The position numbers were made by a program, and so were the translations under genes. This document shows, piece by piece, positions 1 to 11,271 of a stretch of DNA of 64,000 bases. Positions within the stretch are counted from its first letter, which is position 1; every line of letters starts with the position of its first letter. Under the pieces are notes generated by a model, which saw only the letters and a program-made list of their open reading frames with translations, made no database searches and had not been told where the DNA came from. Origin of the DNA: Taudactylus pleione (lineage: Eukaryota > Chordata > Amphibia > Anura > Myobatrachidae). The stretch lies in the NCBI GenBank assembly GCA_031769625.1, contig JAUIMM010000582.1, positions 2,161,001 to 2,225,000 on the forward strand, read 5' to 3'.

Positions 1-74
1 ATATTGTGCATGTTTATTGCGCTTTTCCTGTATGCTTTTTGTTTCCCTTTTTCTTTTTGTGGATGTTTTGTTTA

Positions 75-101
75 ATGTATGTATGTATGTATATATGTAT
101 G

Positions 102-167
<66 letters not shown>

Positions 168-277
168 TATATGTATGTATATATGTATGTATATATGTAT
201 GTATATATGTATGTATATATGTATGTATGTATATATGTATGTATATATGTATGTATGTATATATGTATGTATGTATA
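75..277. repeat. (ATGT)n microsatellite
   Basis: About 200 bp of tetranucleotide ATGT, regularly interrupted by ATAT steps. Open frames on both strands here are pure repeat translation (YMYVC-type peptides) and are not genes. A short poly(A) run follows at about 317-328. Confidence 0.97.
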
Positions 278-366
278 CAAATCAAACATTTTTCATTAAA
301 AAGTAATGCATTTACAAAAAAAAAAAAAGAACACACCGGCAGGTACAGGGGCTCCGAAAGGATCCA

Positions 367-897
367 GGACCTTATTCAGAGGCGGCCGTACGGTCTACGA
401 CCGCACGGCCGCCTCGATGTTTGGCCAATGCGCATGAGGGAGCCGGCTCCCTCGTGTGCATGCGTGAGACCCGCTACGACCGACAGCGCCGGTCTTAGCG
501 GGTCTCTTTCCAAAGGGGGCGAGCTGTTGATTGACAGCTCGCCCCGTTTGGAAGGCGGGCCAGGGGGGGTGGCAGCCCAAACGGAGGCGTTCCCATGGGA
601 ACGCCTGCCGTTTAGGGGAGGCCCCACTGACATCACTAGTGATGTCAGTGGAGAGCTTCCGGCTCTGACAGAGCCAGAAGCTCTCCGGGGCTTACGACAA
701 GTGAGACCCTACCTTAGGGTCTCGTCGTAAGCCCTGATGGTCGCGATGGTCTCTGACCATCACCCGAGAGGTCGTTAGAGCTGTGGGTATAAACCCACAG
801 CCTAAAGACCGAAACAGAGGCGGCCGGTCAGGATGCAAGTGGCCGCCCAGTTTCTGAGCGACCGCTTGCATCCTCCGACCGCCTCTGAATGAGGGCC
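367..897. mobile_element. Multi-hairpin Harbinger-like MITE, subfamily B, copy 1
   Basis: Non-autonomous DNA transposon of 531 bp. The ends match as inverted repeats (GGACCTTATTCAGA on the left, TCTGAATGAGGGCC on the right) and CCA flanks both sides as a 3-bp target duplication. The inside is a chain of hairpins: GGCGGCCGT/ACGGCCGCC near 381-413, a GGGAGC/GCTCCC stem near 436-450, a GGCGAGCTG/CAGCTCGCC stem near 519-543, a GGCGTTCC/GGAACGCC stem near 587-605, the perfect palindrome TGACATCACTAGTGATGTCA near 628-648, and stems near 650-690, 690-730, 738-762 and 780-803. The second copy lies at 23871-24409. It has no coding capacity. Superfamily assignment rests on the 3-bp duplication and end sequence, so it is inferred. 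Confidence 0.8.
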
Positions 898-914
898 CCA
901 ATCCCTGCAGAGTG

Positions 915-2005
915 TAAAGGCTCATACACACTAAACTATAAAAAAGAAAAACGATATGGATGATAACGATTTCGTTCATATCGTCCAGTGCGTATGATCG
1001 ATAACGTTACAATGCGCGCTCCCCATGTCTTTCATTGTCTGAACTTGAAGTCCAACCTTACGATATGTCAGGGCTTGACAAATTTTTCCAAAATCTAGGA
1101 GCCAGGATGAAATTGTAGAGCATTCTAATCAGATAATGATTGCTGTTTTTGGCCAACAATGGGTCTTCTAGTAGTAACCTTACTCACTGTCTGTGATATG
1201 TAGCTCTAGTGTGCCAGAATTGCATCGTGTACGGCAGGGCTTGACAAATTTTTCTAAAATCTAGGAGCCAGGATGAAATTGTAGGAGTCAGACCACTGTC
1301 CCACCCAAAACAATTACAGGAGTGAGTGAGGAGCACAGCTGTGTGTTATATAACTGTTATACACACTATACTAGTCCACAAAATGGTCACAGTTGAATGA
1401 ATACAGTAAACCCTCCAGTAATAACGGACCACATTTCACATAAAACAATGGTGCCAGAAAGTACAACAAAACCCCCTCCCCTCGTGGTCACACCACTATC
1501 CCTCTGAAGCCGCTCTGCAATACCTGGCCACGCATAGACCCTACTACCGGAGAGCGCTAAGCAGCTGGAGATAGGAGACAGTAGACAGCTGGGACGTAGA
1601 GGAGGATCAGCATAGACTGGGATAGACAGTAGGGATCAGAGCAGGCCAGGATGGAGAGGAGGAGTCAGTGCAGGCCGGGACGGACACAGGCACAGCAGTC
1701 ACTGCAGGCGACACTCAGCACATGCACTCCTGTGCAGGATATGAACACCGCAATACTATAGGCACGAATCTCCGCCAGAGCTGATGAGGATCTGCTTCCT
1801 CCCTCACTGCAAAATCTGCTTAGCCAGGCCCCTGGGATTTGTCGAGCCCTGCGATATGTACAGGGATGAGGGAGAGTGACGTTACTTAAAGATATATTAA
1901 CGATATCGTTCAGTCTGTATGCACAATGTCGTTGAGCCGGGAGTTAAGGGAAAAAACTAACGATATCGCTCATGGAGCATATCGTTAAGTGTGTACCCGG
2001 CTTAA
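915..2005. mobile_element. Foldback MITE interrupted by a hAT element
   Basis: The two outer arms are imperfect inverted repeats: AAGGCTCATACACACT on the left, and the complement of AAGCCGGGTACACACT at the right end. Both arms are rich in ATATCGTT/AACGATAT motifs. The right end abuts TTAA, as do several other foldbacks in the window. The arms are separated by the hAT insertion at 1069-1851; without it the element would be about 300 bp. Confidence 0.65.
1069..1851. mobile_element. hAT-like non-autonomous transposon with 8-bp TSD
   Basis: The ends are CAGGGCTTGACAAAT and ATTTGTCGAGCCCTG, near-perfect inverted repeats starting CAG and ending CTG. The 8-bp duplication CGATATGT is exact at 1061-1068 and 1852-1859. 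About 50 bp of the left end (from 1069) is repeated from about 1233, including the motif AAATCTAGGAGCCAGGATGA. There is no transposase frame. The combination of CAG/CTG ends and an 8-bp duplication is diagnostic of hAT elements. Confidence 0.88.
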
Positions 2006-2319
2006 GGAAGGAAACTATCACTAATGAGATCACACCCCTTATTTTTTTGGGACCCTGTAGCACTACAGTGCACGTGTCGCCTGCTGACCAGACATGTGCA
2101 GGATCCCTCTCCTGGTAATAGATGCACTGAGTAGCTCATATGCTACAATGGTTAGATACGGTGGCCAATCTCCGCTGGTAAATTCCACAATCAAGAAGCC
2201 CTCAAAGGAAACCTGTGAACGCTGCTTTTGCGATTCGAAATTTTACACTGCAGCTGGTATCTCCTATATCTGCTGCGATCCTCCCGTACATAAGTTTGGG
2301 AGAAAATATTTGTGGGTAA

Positions 2320-2913
2320 GGGCCTGATTCAGACCCGTTCGCTATATGCGTGCGCTCGCAAGTGGCCCGATGTTCTGCGTAGGCGCACACGCTTCGTTCT
2401 GCGCGTGCACGAACTACACACTGCAATTGCATACCACTCGCTCGCCCAGCACAGGCAGCCCAGGGTAATGAGAGACAGGAGAGGCCGTTTGTGGGTGGTA
2501 ACAAGGGCAGGACACTGATAACGGGGGGTGGAGATGCGAACGCAGGCGTGCCTGAGTGTTTCAACGCCGTTTTAGAGGTGTGCATAATTAACAGGCAGCG
2601 TCATAGTACACGTCACTTGCCTTTTTTTTACATTGATTTCCTTGGTAGGGTAAAGCAACCTCAAGCACTGCGTTCACATCCGATAGTGGTCGAAGTACCA
2701 ATGTTTTAATACACTTCCTGGAGATGACGTGGTGCTGGTGGGCGGCTCTGCCTGTGCGATTGGGCGTACGCATACACAAAGTGGCCGCACGCTAAGACAC
2801 GGTGGGCGTGCTTATGCCTTGGCGAGCGATCGCTTCCCGTGGCGTCACTTTGACAAATTTGCATACGTATCTAGCGAGAGTACGCATATAGCGACCGGGT
2901 CTGAATCAGGCCC
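2320..2913 (+). mobile_element. Harbinger-like MITE, subfamily A, copy 1
   Basis: 594 bp, beginning GGGCCTGATTCAGACCC and ending in its inverted repeat GGGTCTGAATCAGGCCC, flanked by a TAA duplication at 2317-2319 and 2914-2916. The internal motif GTGGGTGGTAACA and the GTGCATAATTAA segment recur in the copies at 18692, 33454 and 47977. Small open frames inside are not genes. A TAA (TWA-type) duplication is characteristic of PIF/Harbinger elements. Confidence 0.85.
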
Positions 2914-2916
2914 TAA

Positions 2917-3705
2917 GTGTCTACCAGAGAAGCTGTTTTCATGATCTCGACTAGACCCCTGAGTTTGGCGCATATCATACGAGGAGAGTCTATATTGTTA
3001 GACTGCAGCAATTGAGAACGCTAAGCACCGATGTGTAAATGCGCTCTATGATAAATATACCCCATAGATTACTTATGTGCAGAGAGCATTCTATCAATGC
3101 TGATACCAGCACATTACAGCGCGCGGTGCATGGCGTAGTCGCTACATACCCTTATATAAAATCTGCCGCTGACCTCATACAGCCACGTATTCTTTGCTAT
3201 ATTTTCTAATCATTGCTTTTTGCTATTGATGTGTTTGTACAGTATGATCGCACTTTCTATGGTGGCACCATCACTGCAGGAGGCGCTGTGGGCTTGTCCC
3301 CGAGAGGAGCCGCTGCTGCCAGGACCTGTGTTTGTACAGCTGGACGACGTCCATTTCACACATTAACACTCGTGTAGCAGGAAGAACCTTCTCATCTATA
3401 AACTTCCTTTTCCAATCACGTTCTCCCACGTGACGAGCGGCGCGCTGGACGCAGCCTGGGGTGGAGGGCTTCATTGCTCACATAAGTTGCTGCTTTCATT
3501 CTTTTAATTGCATAAAAAAAAAAAAACTTACGATTCAAATCAAAAGAGCAATTTCAGGAAATATAGGTCACACATGGTGCGCGCTCCTTCCCACCAGCCC
3601 CAAGGTCAGCGGCTGATTCCTTCTGGAAGGCGTCAACTTAAAACGTCTTGAAAAAAATTTTTTACCATTTTTTTATTAGATTTTTTTAAAAATGTTACTT
3701 TACAA
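2917..3705. other. Unassigned intronic sequence
   Basis: No exon, RNA gene or recognisable repeat is evident. A short poly(A) run lies near 3516-3527 and an AT-rich stretch directly precedes the next array. Confidence 0.5.
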
Positions 3706-4390
3706 TGTAACTCTGCGCTGTCTGTCTCTTCCATAGGTAACTCTGCGCTGTCTGTCTCTTCCATAGGTAACTCTGCGCTGTCTGTCACTCCCATAGGTAA
3801 CTCTGCGCTGTCTCTGTCCCTTCCATATGTAACTCTGCGCTGTCTCTGTCCCTTCCATATGTAACTCTGCGCTGTCCCTTCCATATGTAACTCTGCACTG
3901 TCTCTGTCACTTCCATATGTAACTCTGCGCTGTCTCTTCCATATGTAACTCTGCGCTGTCTCTTCCATATGTAACTCTGCGCTGTCTCTTCCATATGTAA
4001 CTCTGCGCTGTCTCTTCCATATGTAACTCTGCGCTGTCTCTTCCATATGTAACTCTGCGCTGTCTCTTCCATATGTAACTCTGCGCTGTCTCTTCCATAT
4101 GTAACTCTGCGCTGTCTCTTCCATATGTAACTCTGCGCTGTCTCTTCCATTTGTAACTCTGCGCTGTCTCTTCCATATGTAACTCTGTGCTGTCTCTTCC
4201 ATATGTAACTCTGTGCTGTCTCTTCCATATGTAACTCTGTGCTGTCTTTTCCATTTGTAACTCTGCGCTGTCTCTTCCATATGTAACTCTGTGCTGTCTC
4301 TTCCATATGTAACTCTGTGCTGTCTCTTCCATATGTAACTCTGTGCTGTCTTTTCCATATGTAACTCTGCGCTGTCTCTGTCACTTCCAA
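3706..4390. repeat. 26-bp minisatellite
   Basis: About 26 tandem units built on GTAACTCTGCGCTGTCTCTT plus CCATAT. The left part has 30-bp variants with an extra TCTG or CTGT. Because 26 is not a multiple of three, the minus-strand translation repeats every 26 residues (for example SAELHMEETAQSYIWKRQ). Long minus-strand frames here are repeat artefacts. Variants GCGC and GTGC cluster in blocks, suggesting local duplication of sub-blocks. Confidence 0.96.
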
Positions 4391-5780
4391 ATGAACCACA
4401 TTATTATCATAGCAGCGCAATCCGCAAAGACTGGCGAATCATTAACACTTTCCGCTCTGGGCCGGAGGGAGATGATTTTCTCTCAACTGTCCTGTCTCTT
4501 TTCCCATGTTACGTTTCAGCGATAAGTCTCATCTCCATGATGGGGATTCTATTAATAAGGTGACCCCTCAAAACTAAAGCAGATAGGTTGCGCACTTCGG
4601 GTATAACTAGAAGTATAATGATCACTGTAATTGGGTCATCAAATGTCTGTGGTAATATAGAGTAAAAACAACAATGAGCACAGAACACTGATAGCAGTAT
4701 ATATAAAATAATATCTGTAACAATAAGGAAATTAATAATAGAATTTAAGCATCTCAACGATGTATGTAGGGGGTACGGGGAGATCTGCTGTGGTCACCAA
4801 TCTCAATAGCAGCCCACGTAGGTTTCTATGGGGGAAGGGGCTCCTATATTGAGACATTTACCAAGCTCCGAAATGCAGAGCGTTCTGGATCGTAGCCCAG
4901 ATAGCTGTAGATGGCCGTAGCCCAGGCTAAAGATTTCATGTGACGTACAAGGTAATCATACAGGGAAAAAAGCTCAAATCATCAAGCAGAGCATTATCAC
5001 ATATGCATATTCTGACATCAAATCTGCATGTATTAGTCTTTGCTATATAGCGGCATCACTGTATATACAACATCAATGACCCTGCTACGAAGCATGAATC
5101 CAGCAAACTACACACTGCACAGAGCAGTCTTGTCTCCTAAGAGGCTGAGACCAATCACACGAGATCTGGTGTCACAATGTCCCAGAGTGATGGAAGGTAG
5201 AGCTGCACCACCCTCATTCTCAATGTCTCCGTTTTCTCTTGTGTGGAGAACAGACAGTACGCTGGGCAGTATAAACACATCGGGTACATTTATAACCCAG
5301 TGCAAACAGCTGTTAAACAGGATTTTTTTTATTTATTTGGATATTAATTACCAATGTGGAATTTCAGACCTGCTCTGATTCTATTTTATGTGCAAGTGGA
5401 AACTGATGTCTTACCGCCTTCTACCTCCGCTCACGGAAATCCACATGCTATTAAATCAACAAAGGTTTTCCTAGAACTTTAGGCCGCCTGGGACAGTATA
5501 CAGTATATTACCGTAGCTTTAAACTTTGCAACAGACATTTCTCATGATTTCATTCTGGGCTCCTCTGTGAGCTGATAATAATGGCTGCTTAATCACTTCC
5601 ATATAAAACAGTAACTCAAAGGGTGATTATACAACGATCCAGGGACAACTGATCTCAGCTCCGTTCTGCCACGAGGGCTCATTCACACAGGAATATCCTA
5701 TAAGTGAGCGATCCCATACATCTAGCGTGGATCGGACAGGGAATGATATTCAAGCGTATGAGGGATCGAAGCACCATTCT

Positions 5781-5782
<2 letters not shown>
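4391..5782. other. Unassigned intronic sequence
   Basis: Mostly AT-rich low-copy DNA. No conserved protein segment, RNA gene or transposon ends were recognised. Short open frames show no family resemblance. Confidence 0.5.

Positions 5783-5818
<36 letters not shown>
5783..5818. repeat. (TA)n microsatellite
   Basis: Eighteen uninterrupted TA steps. A second short TA tract lies at about 5922-5937. Confidence 0.97.
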
Positions 5819-5821
<3 letters not shown>

Positions 5822-5938
5822 ACCCCTATAAAGATATGGGAGGATTAGAGGCACTAAAATGTAAAACAAATATTTGGTATGTTATAATAATACCTCATTC
5901 CATGTACAATTTCTAATTTATTATATATATATATATAT

Positions 5939-6985
5939 TGTCGAAGCCAGATAATTGGCTGAGACAGGATCGGTTTAAAATTAAATCTGCACGACGCCAT
6001 TTTGCGAATGTTAATGAGACACCATTTTGCGACTGGATGCCCAGCGCCATTTTAGTGAATCTTGTCCATTATAAGTACATACAGCGATGCTATTATTTAG
6101 CGTCGTGCGATTCCCACGCAATAGAAAGAAGTTAAAAGTCCTCATCATACAAATGCAGACAGTTACTAAAACATATAAAATGATCAACCCTGCAAAACAC
6201 GTACCATGGTGTACTCCACAAACACGTAGTCGCACAACGCTAACTAGCGTCTTTTCTCAAATCCCCAATACTTACACACTGCACACTTACATGAAAAGGT
6301 TTCCTGACATTAAAGTGTAATATTCGAGGTTTATTCAGTATTGTTAATGTTGTGAAATAGATGTAGTTTGATATCTAAGGTTTAGAACATGGTAAGCAAA
6401 CCGTGTTTGCTGTTGTACTGATCCACTGTTTTTTTGCAGATTTCCGGTACCATCGGTGAGAAGATCGCAATGTGTCTGCAAACTATGGACTATAGAGAGT
6501 TAAATATTAAAATGTACTTTGTAATGTAGCCAGCTTAGATTTATTATGCAGCGGGAAACAGGACACAAAGAGCTGTTGGAGGCTGGTTTGTGTCCATACG
6601 AATTGACCTATGAACTATCCTGTAACAGAAGAACCAGGAAGAAGATCCAATGGAAACATGCCAAACTGTTCTATTGTATTGCCTATCTCTGTAAGAGTAT
6701 ATATGTGGGCTCTCTAAACCTGGATGCCAGTCTGCCCTGCTTTGCTGCTGACGGAGGTTTCTATTTTGATGCCGGTATCTGGGTCCGGAGCGCGTGCGTA
6801 TGTAATAACTGTACTTTGGGTCTGTATGATTTATTTGCGCTAACTGTCTTTAGATTACAGCGTGTAACCATCTGTATTTATATTGAAAAATAACTTTTTG
6901 TGCTTTGGAACCACACTCAAAGTCTGAAAGCATTTATTTACTGCGCGACTCATTACGCTAAATAGCGACAATTTTAGAAGGTATA
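5939..6985 (+). mobile_element. Possible solo LTR (weak)
   Basis: Starts TGTCGAAGCCAG just after a TA tract and contains repeated GACGCCATTTTGCG-type boxes near 5992-6060, as seen in some retroviral-type LTR U3 regions. A promoter/leader-like stretch follows: TATATGTGGGCTCTCTAAAC, then CTGCCCTGCTTTGCTGCTGA near 6729-6750. No second LTR, primer-binding site, gag or pol was found in the window, and the right end is not defined. This is a resemblance from memory only; ordinary intronic DNA is the alternative. Confidence 0.25.
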
Positions 6986-7000
6986 GGTAGGTAGGAATCG

Positions 7001-7009
7001 ATTATATAA

Positions 7010-7044
<35 letters not shown>

Positions 7045-7075
7045 TATACAGTATATATACACACACATATATATT
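7001..7075. repeat. (TA)n/(CA)n microsatellite
   Basis: Mixed TA, CA and TATACACACA tract. From here to 7525 the sequence is low-copy with no recognised feature. Confidence 0.93.
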
Positions 7076-7525
7076 AATAGCATGACTATTGCATTACTGA
7101 TACATTGGTGTCTAATCCCTTAAACCTATAGATAACTGTAAACAGAGGAGGGAGGGGGGTGAGGTTCCCAAGAATATTGTTTAATTATAATTAATGAAGT
7201 TTAAATATTTCCACAGAATAAAGATGGTTGGAAGACAGCGTAGTGGACGTATCATTGCCGTGGATGGCGGCCAATAAAAGAAGCTTACTGGTCCAGGGCC
7301 CATCTCTCTGGTGATAGCGGTAATTTTAGATCACTCACCGCGGCTATAAAACATACCTTATTGGCACAATCAGATACTCGGGTGTCCTGACAACGCCGCC
7401 CCGTCGGGCTAAGCGGTAACACACCGCTGCAGCCTCTTTATATATGTGCATGCAGAGAATAACGCATTGGATTACTGTAGGGTCATCAGATTGTATTACA
7501 TACAGAACGTATTAGAATATAGTTT

Positions 7526-7717
7526 GGGGTCTATTTAGTAAGCAGTGTTAGGAAAAGTGAAGAGTGAAAAGTGATAAGGTATCAGCCAATCAGCTCCCAA
7601 CTGTCATCTCACAGGCTGTGTTTGAAAAATGACAGTTGGGAGCTGATTGGCTGGCACCTTATCACTTTCTTATCACTTTTCACTCTGTCTCCTAACACTG
7701 CTTAGTAACTAGACCCC
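7526..7717. mobile_element. Palindromic MITE
   Basis: Begins GGGGTCTATTTAGTAAGCAG and ends in CTGCTTAGTAACTAGACCCC, with long internal complementary arms (AGCCAATCAGCTCCCAACTG against CAGTTGGGAGCTGATTGGCT). TTT flanks both ends. A related core occurs at 19121-19217. There is no coding potential. Confidence 0.85.
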
Positions 7718-8489
7718 TTTATATCATACAGTGCATTATAATACAGTCCTGACAGCCAAGTTATCAGTGACTACAACAAAATGTCTGAAAGGTCCAAGTT
7801 TGCAGTGTGTGTTTCCATGGCTAATTTTCCCCCCTTAGTTTCCCTTCTGGACGTTACTGATTGGAAGTCTGCAGGAAGAGGATAGACACAGCAGCGCAGA
7901 TCAATGAATAAGACACAGGGACGACTCCTGGGACCATTATCAGCTTCTCGGTCTTACTCTCCCCGTTGTCTGGTTTATAGGGAACAAATCTCTCGGTGTG
8001 ATGTGTCTCTCCCCTGTAAATCAGTTCTAATTGGGAGAGCGGAAAATGCTGCGTGGAAATGAATAAAACAAATTTTTTTTTAAAAAGAGGAAGAAATGTT
8101 CTACCTTTGACTGGTTTTATTTTACCCTAAAGAATTGTAACTCTAGTGACAGCCGCACTGTTATCACAGGGTGGTACTTGGTAAGAGCTTTGTTAAAGGA
8201 ACCGGTCAGGTACACACGGCGGAGGCTGCCATTATGTCAGCTACGTTGCAGAATATGCTTTATTGTTCAGGCGCCAAACAGGCTGGGAAGATTGCGGTAT
8301 ACACTGTGCTGTGACCAGCGCATAACGTAATATGGAGGATTAACAGGAACAAGATGGGAGAGAGTGCACCACTAACGTATCAAAGTGATAACTGAAGGTA
8401 CAGCGCCATCTGTCCATACAGTAAAGCAAATCAAGCAAAACGCATTGTGTAGCTGTTGTTATACTCCAACAAGCTCAAAGTACACTCAT
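7718..8489. other. Unassigned intronic sequence
   Basis: Low-copy sequence with a short T-run near 8071-8082. No feature was recognised. Confidence 0.5.
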
Positions 8490-9628
8490 GAGACTGCAGC
8501 CTATCCTTTCACTAGGAGCCATTGCCATCCCTGAGAATGCAGCCGATACAGTACAGTCACTAGCGAGTAGTGACATCACTGAGAATGTAGCCTATCCAGT
8601 CACTAGGAACCAGTGACATCACTGAGAATGCAGCCAATACAGTCACTAGGAGCCAGTGACATCCCTGAGCGTGCAGCCTGTCCAGTCACTAGGAGCCAGT
8701 GACATCACTGAGTATTCAGTCTATCCACTCATTAGGAGCCAGTGACAACACAGAGACTGCTGCCTGTCCATTCACTAGGAGCCAGTGACATCACAGAGAC
8801 TGCTGTCTATCCAATCACTAGAAGCCAGTGACATCACAGAGACTGCTGTCTATCCAATCACTAGGAGCCAGTGACATCACAGAGAATGGGGCGGTACACT
8901 TGTCAAACCGTAACGCAGGTGTCCTAAGGTGAGCTCAGGGAGGACAGAAACCTCCCTTGGAGCAGAAGGGCTCCAATCACTAGGAGCCAGTAACATCACA
9001 GAGAAAGCTGCCTGTCCATTCACTGAGCTAGTGACATCACAGAGAATGCTTCCTGTCCAGTCACTATGAGCTAGTGACATCACAGAGAATGCAGCCTGCC
9101 CATTCATTAGTAGCCAGTGACATCACAGAGAAAGCAGCCTATCCAATCACTATGAGCTAGTGACATCACTGAGAATGCAGCCTATCCATTCACTATGAGC
9201 TAGTGACATCACAGATAATGCTGCCTGCCCTTTCACTATGAGCTAGTGACATCACAGAGAATGCTGCCTGTCCAGTCACTATGAGCTAGTGACATCAGAG
9301 AATGCAGCCTGCCCATTCACTATGAGCTAGTGACATCACAGAGAATGCAGCCTGCCCATTCACTATGAGCTAGTGACATCACAGAGAATGCAGCCTGCCC
9401 ATTCACTAGGAGCCAGTGACATCACTGAGAGTGCAACCTATCCATTCACTAGGAACCAGTGACATCACAGAGAATGCAGCCTATCCAATCACTAGGAGCC
9501 AGTGACATCACAGAGAATGCAGCCTATCCAATCACTAGGAGCCAGTGACATCACAGAGAATGCAGCCTATCCAATCACTAGGAACCAGTGACATCACAGA
9601 GAATGCAGCCTATCCAATCACTAGGAGC
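8490..9628. repeat. 43-bp hairpin-containing minisatellite
   Basis: About 25 units sharing AGCCAGTGACATCACAGAGA and TGCAGCCTATCCAATCAC. Each unit contains a small inverted repeat, TCACTAGGAGCCAGTGA, or the variant CACTATGAGCTAGTG. The array is broken by an unrelated ~83-bp insert at about 8888-8970. Block structure is visible: the 'TATGAGCTAG' variant dominates 9060-9390 and 'TAGGAGCCAG' dominates the rest. Confidence 0.95.
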
Positions 9629-10602
9629 CCGCTCCACTATAATAAAAAAAGAAAACAACACTATTCCTGGACACAGCTGATGCACGCTGATCCACAGGTT
9701 TTACATGTCTGTATGGTGTCAGCCATCTAGTGGACAAACCCACATGCTGGCGGCGGGAGCATGCGCACTGTGTGCCTGAGAAGCTGTGACGTCAGCAATA
9801 GTAGGAAGTCTCCCAAGTCTCCTCGCATTGTTTTTTTTATTGATCACATGAGATTAATGAACATGATCTACAGACCACAGCACATCGAGCACAGCCTATA
9901 CAGGAGAGAGTTTCATCAGGAATATGGCATCTCAACAGGAAGCGCAAGACAGAGAAGGAGGGGTTTGCGCTCAGAGTCTCTGCGTTAATAACGATAGAGC
10001 ATTGATGCTTTAGCTATAAAACGCACTCCGCCCAATTCTGATTAGCCGCACTTCACCATAGTGTGTAACAGCGATCAACGGCTGCGACAATTACATTTAC
10101 AAACACAGATGTTTATGACAGGTGAACACATGGGGACTATACATTTTTTTCCTATAGATTTATTACACAATTTCAGCTGCTTGCCAGTGTGTTTTTATAA
10201 CTTTATTATTAATTAGCTAATTTTGTGCAGCCTTTCAGCCCCGTTCACTTGCAATATTCATGAAGTGCACCATGTAGAAACAGTGCAAAAATAAAGAATT
10301 CCTCGCAATAAACACTGTTTTTCTTCTCCATGAGATTTAATCATTTTCTTTGAAGCCAGAAATAAAAAGGGTTTACAGTGAGGAAACCGGTAATTAGAAC
10401 ATCCATTACAGATATGGGCTCCCTGATAGCATCAATATTCCTGACATTCTTTGCTGTGTGATTTTTATTAAAGCAACTTATCTTCTTTTTGTTTCGGTTT
10501 ATCCATCTCACTTGCCCCTCACTTGCTAAATCACTGTCACTATCTCCATAATCCCTTTAAACTGCTGCTTACTAACCCTAACAGGGAAAAAAAGGGTGAG
10601 AT
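9629..10602. other. Low-copy AT-rich intronic sequence
   Basis: No exon or transposon ends recognised. The part from about 10200 to 10510 is AT-rich, free of simple repeats and dense in homeodomain-like ATTA/TAAT words, so it is a candidate conserved non-coding block that comparison with other frogs would test. Confidence 0.4.
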
Positions 10603-11251
10603 AGTGGAGGAGAAGGTATGTAAAACTGGGTACACACACCAGGCACTACCAGTGGAGGAGAAGGTATGTAAAGCTGGGTACACACCAGGCACTACCAGTG
10701 GAGGAGAAGGTATGTAAAGCTGGGTACACACCAGGCACTACCCAGTGGAGGAGAGGGTATGTAAAGCTGGGTACACACCAGGCACTACCAGTGGAGGAGA
10801 AGGTATGTAAAGCTGGGTACACACCAGGCACTATCCAGTGGAGGAGAGGGTATGTAAAGCTGGGTACACACCAGGCACTACCAGTGGAGGAGAAGGTATG
10901 TAAAACTGGGTACACACACCAGGCACTACCAGTGGAGGAGAAGGTATGTAAAGCTGGGTACACACCAGGCACTACCCAGTGGAGGAGAGGGTATGTAAAG
11001 CTGGGTACACACCAGGCACTACCAGTGGAGGAGAAGGTATGTAAAGCTGGGTACACACCAGGCACTACCAGTGGAGGAGAAGGTATGTAAAGCTGGGTAC
11101 ACACCAGGCACTACCCAGTGGAGGAGAAGGTATGTAAAGCTGGGTACACACCAGGCACTACCAGTGGAGAAGGTATGTAAAGCTGGGTACACACCAGGCA
11201 CTACCAGTGGAGGAGAAGGTATGTAAAGCTGGGTACACACCAGGCACTACC
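10603..11251. repeat. 46-bp minisatellite carrying a MITE-end motif
   Basis: About 14 units of 43-48 bp: GGAGGAGAAGGTATGTAAAG, then CTGGGTACACACCAGGCACT, then ACCAGT or ACCCAGT. The AAGCTGGGTACACACC segment matches the terminal repeat of the foldback at 25965-26732. Open frames on both strands are repeat artefacts. Confidence 0.95.
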
Positions 11252-11271
11252 ATACTGAATGAGTCACACTT

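Noticed and set aside
367..897. Structured RNA gene because of many stems
   Set aside because: Terminal inverted repeats, a flanking 3-bp duplication and a second copy elsewhere point to a mobile element; the structure is reported as a finding instead.
8490..9628. CRISPR array
   Set aside because: Units are contiguous tandem repeats without unique spacers, and the genome is a vertebrate.
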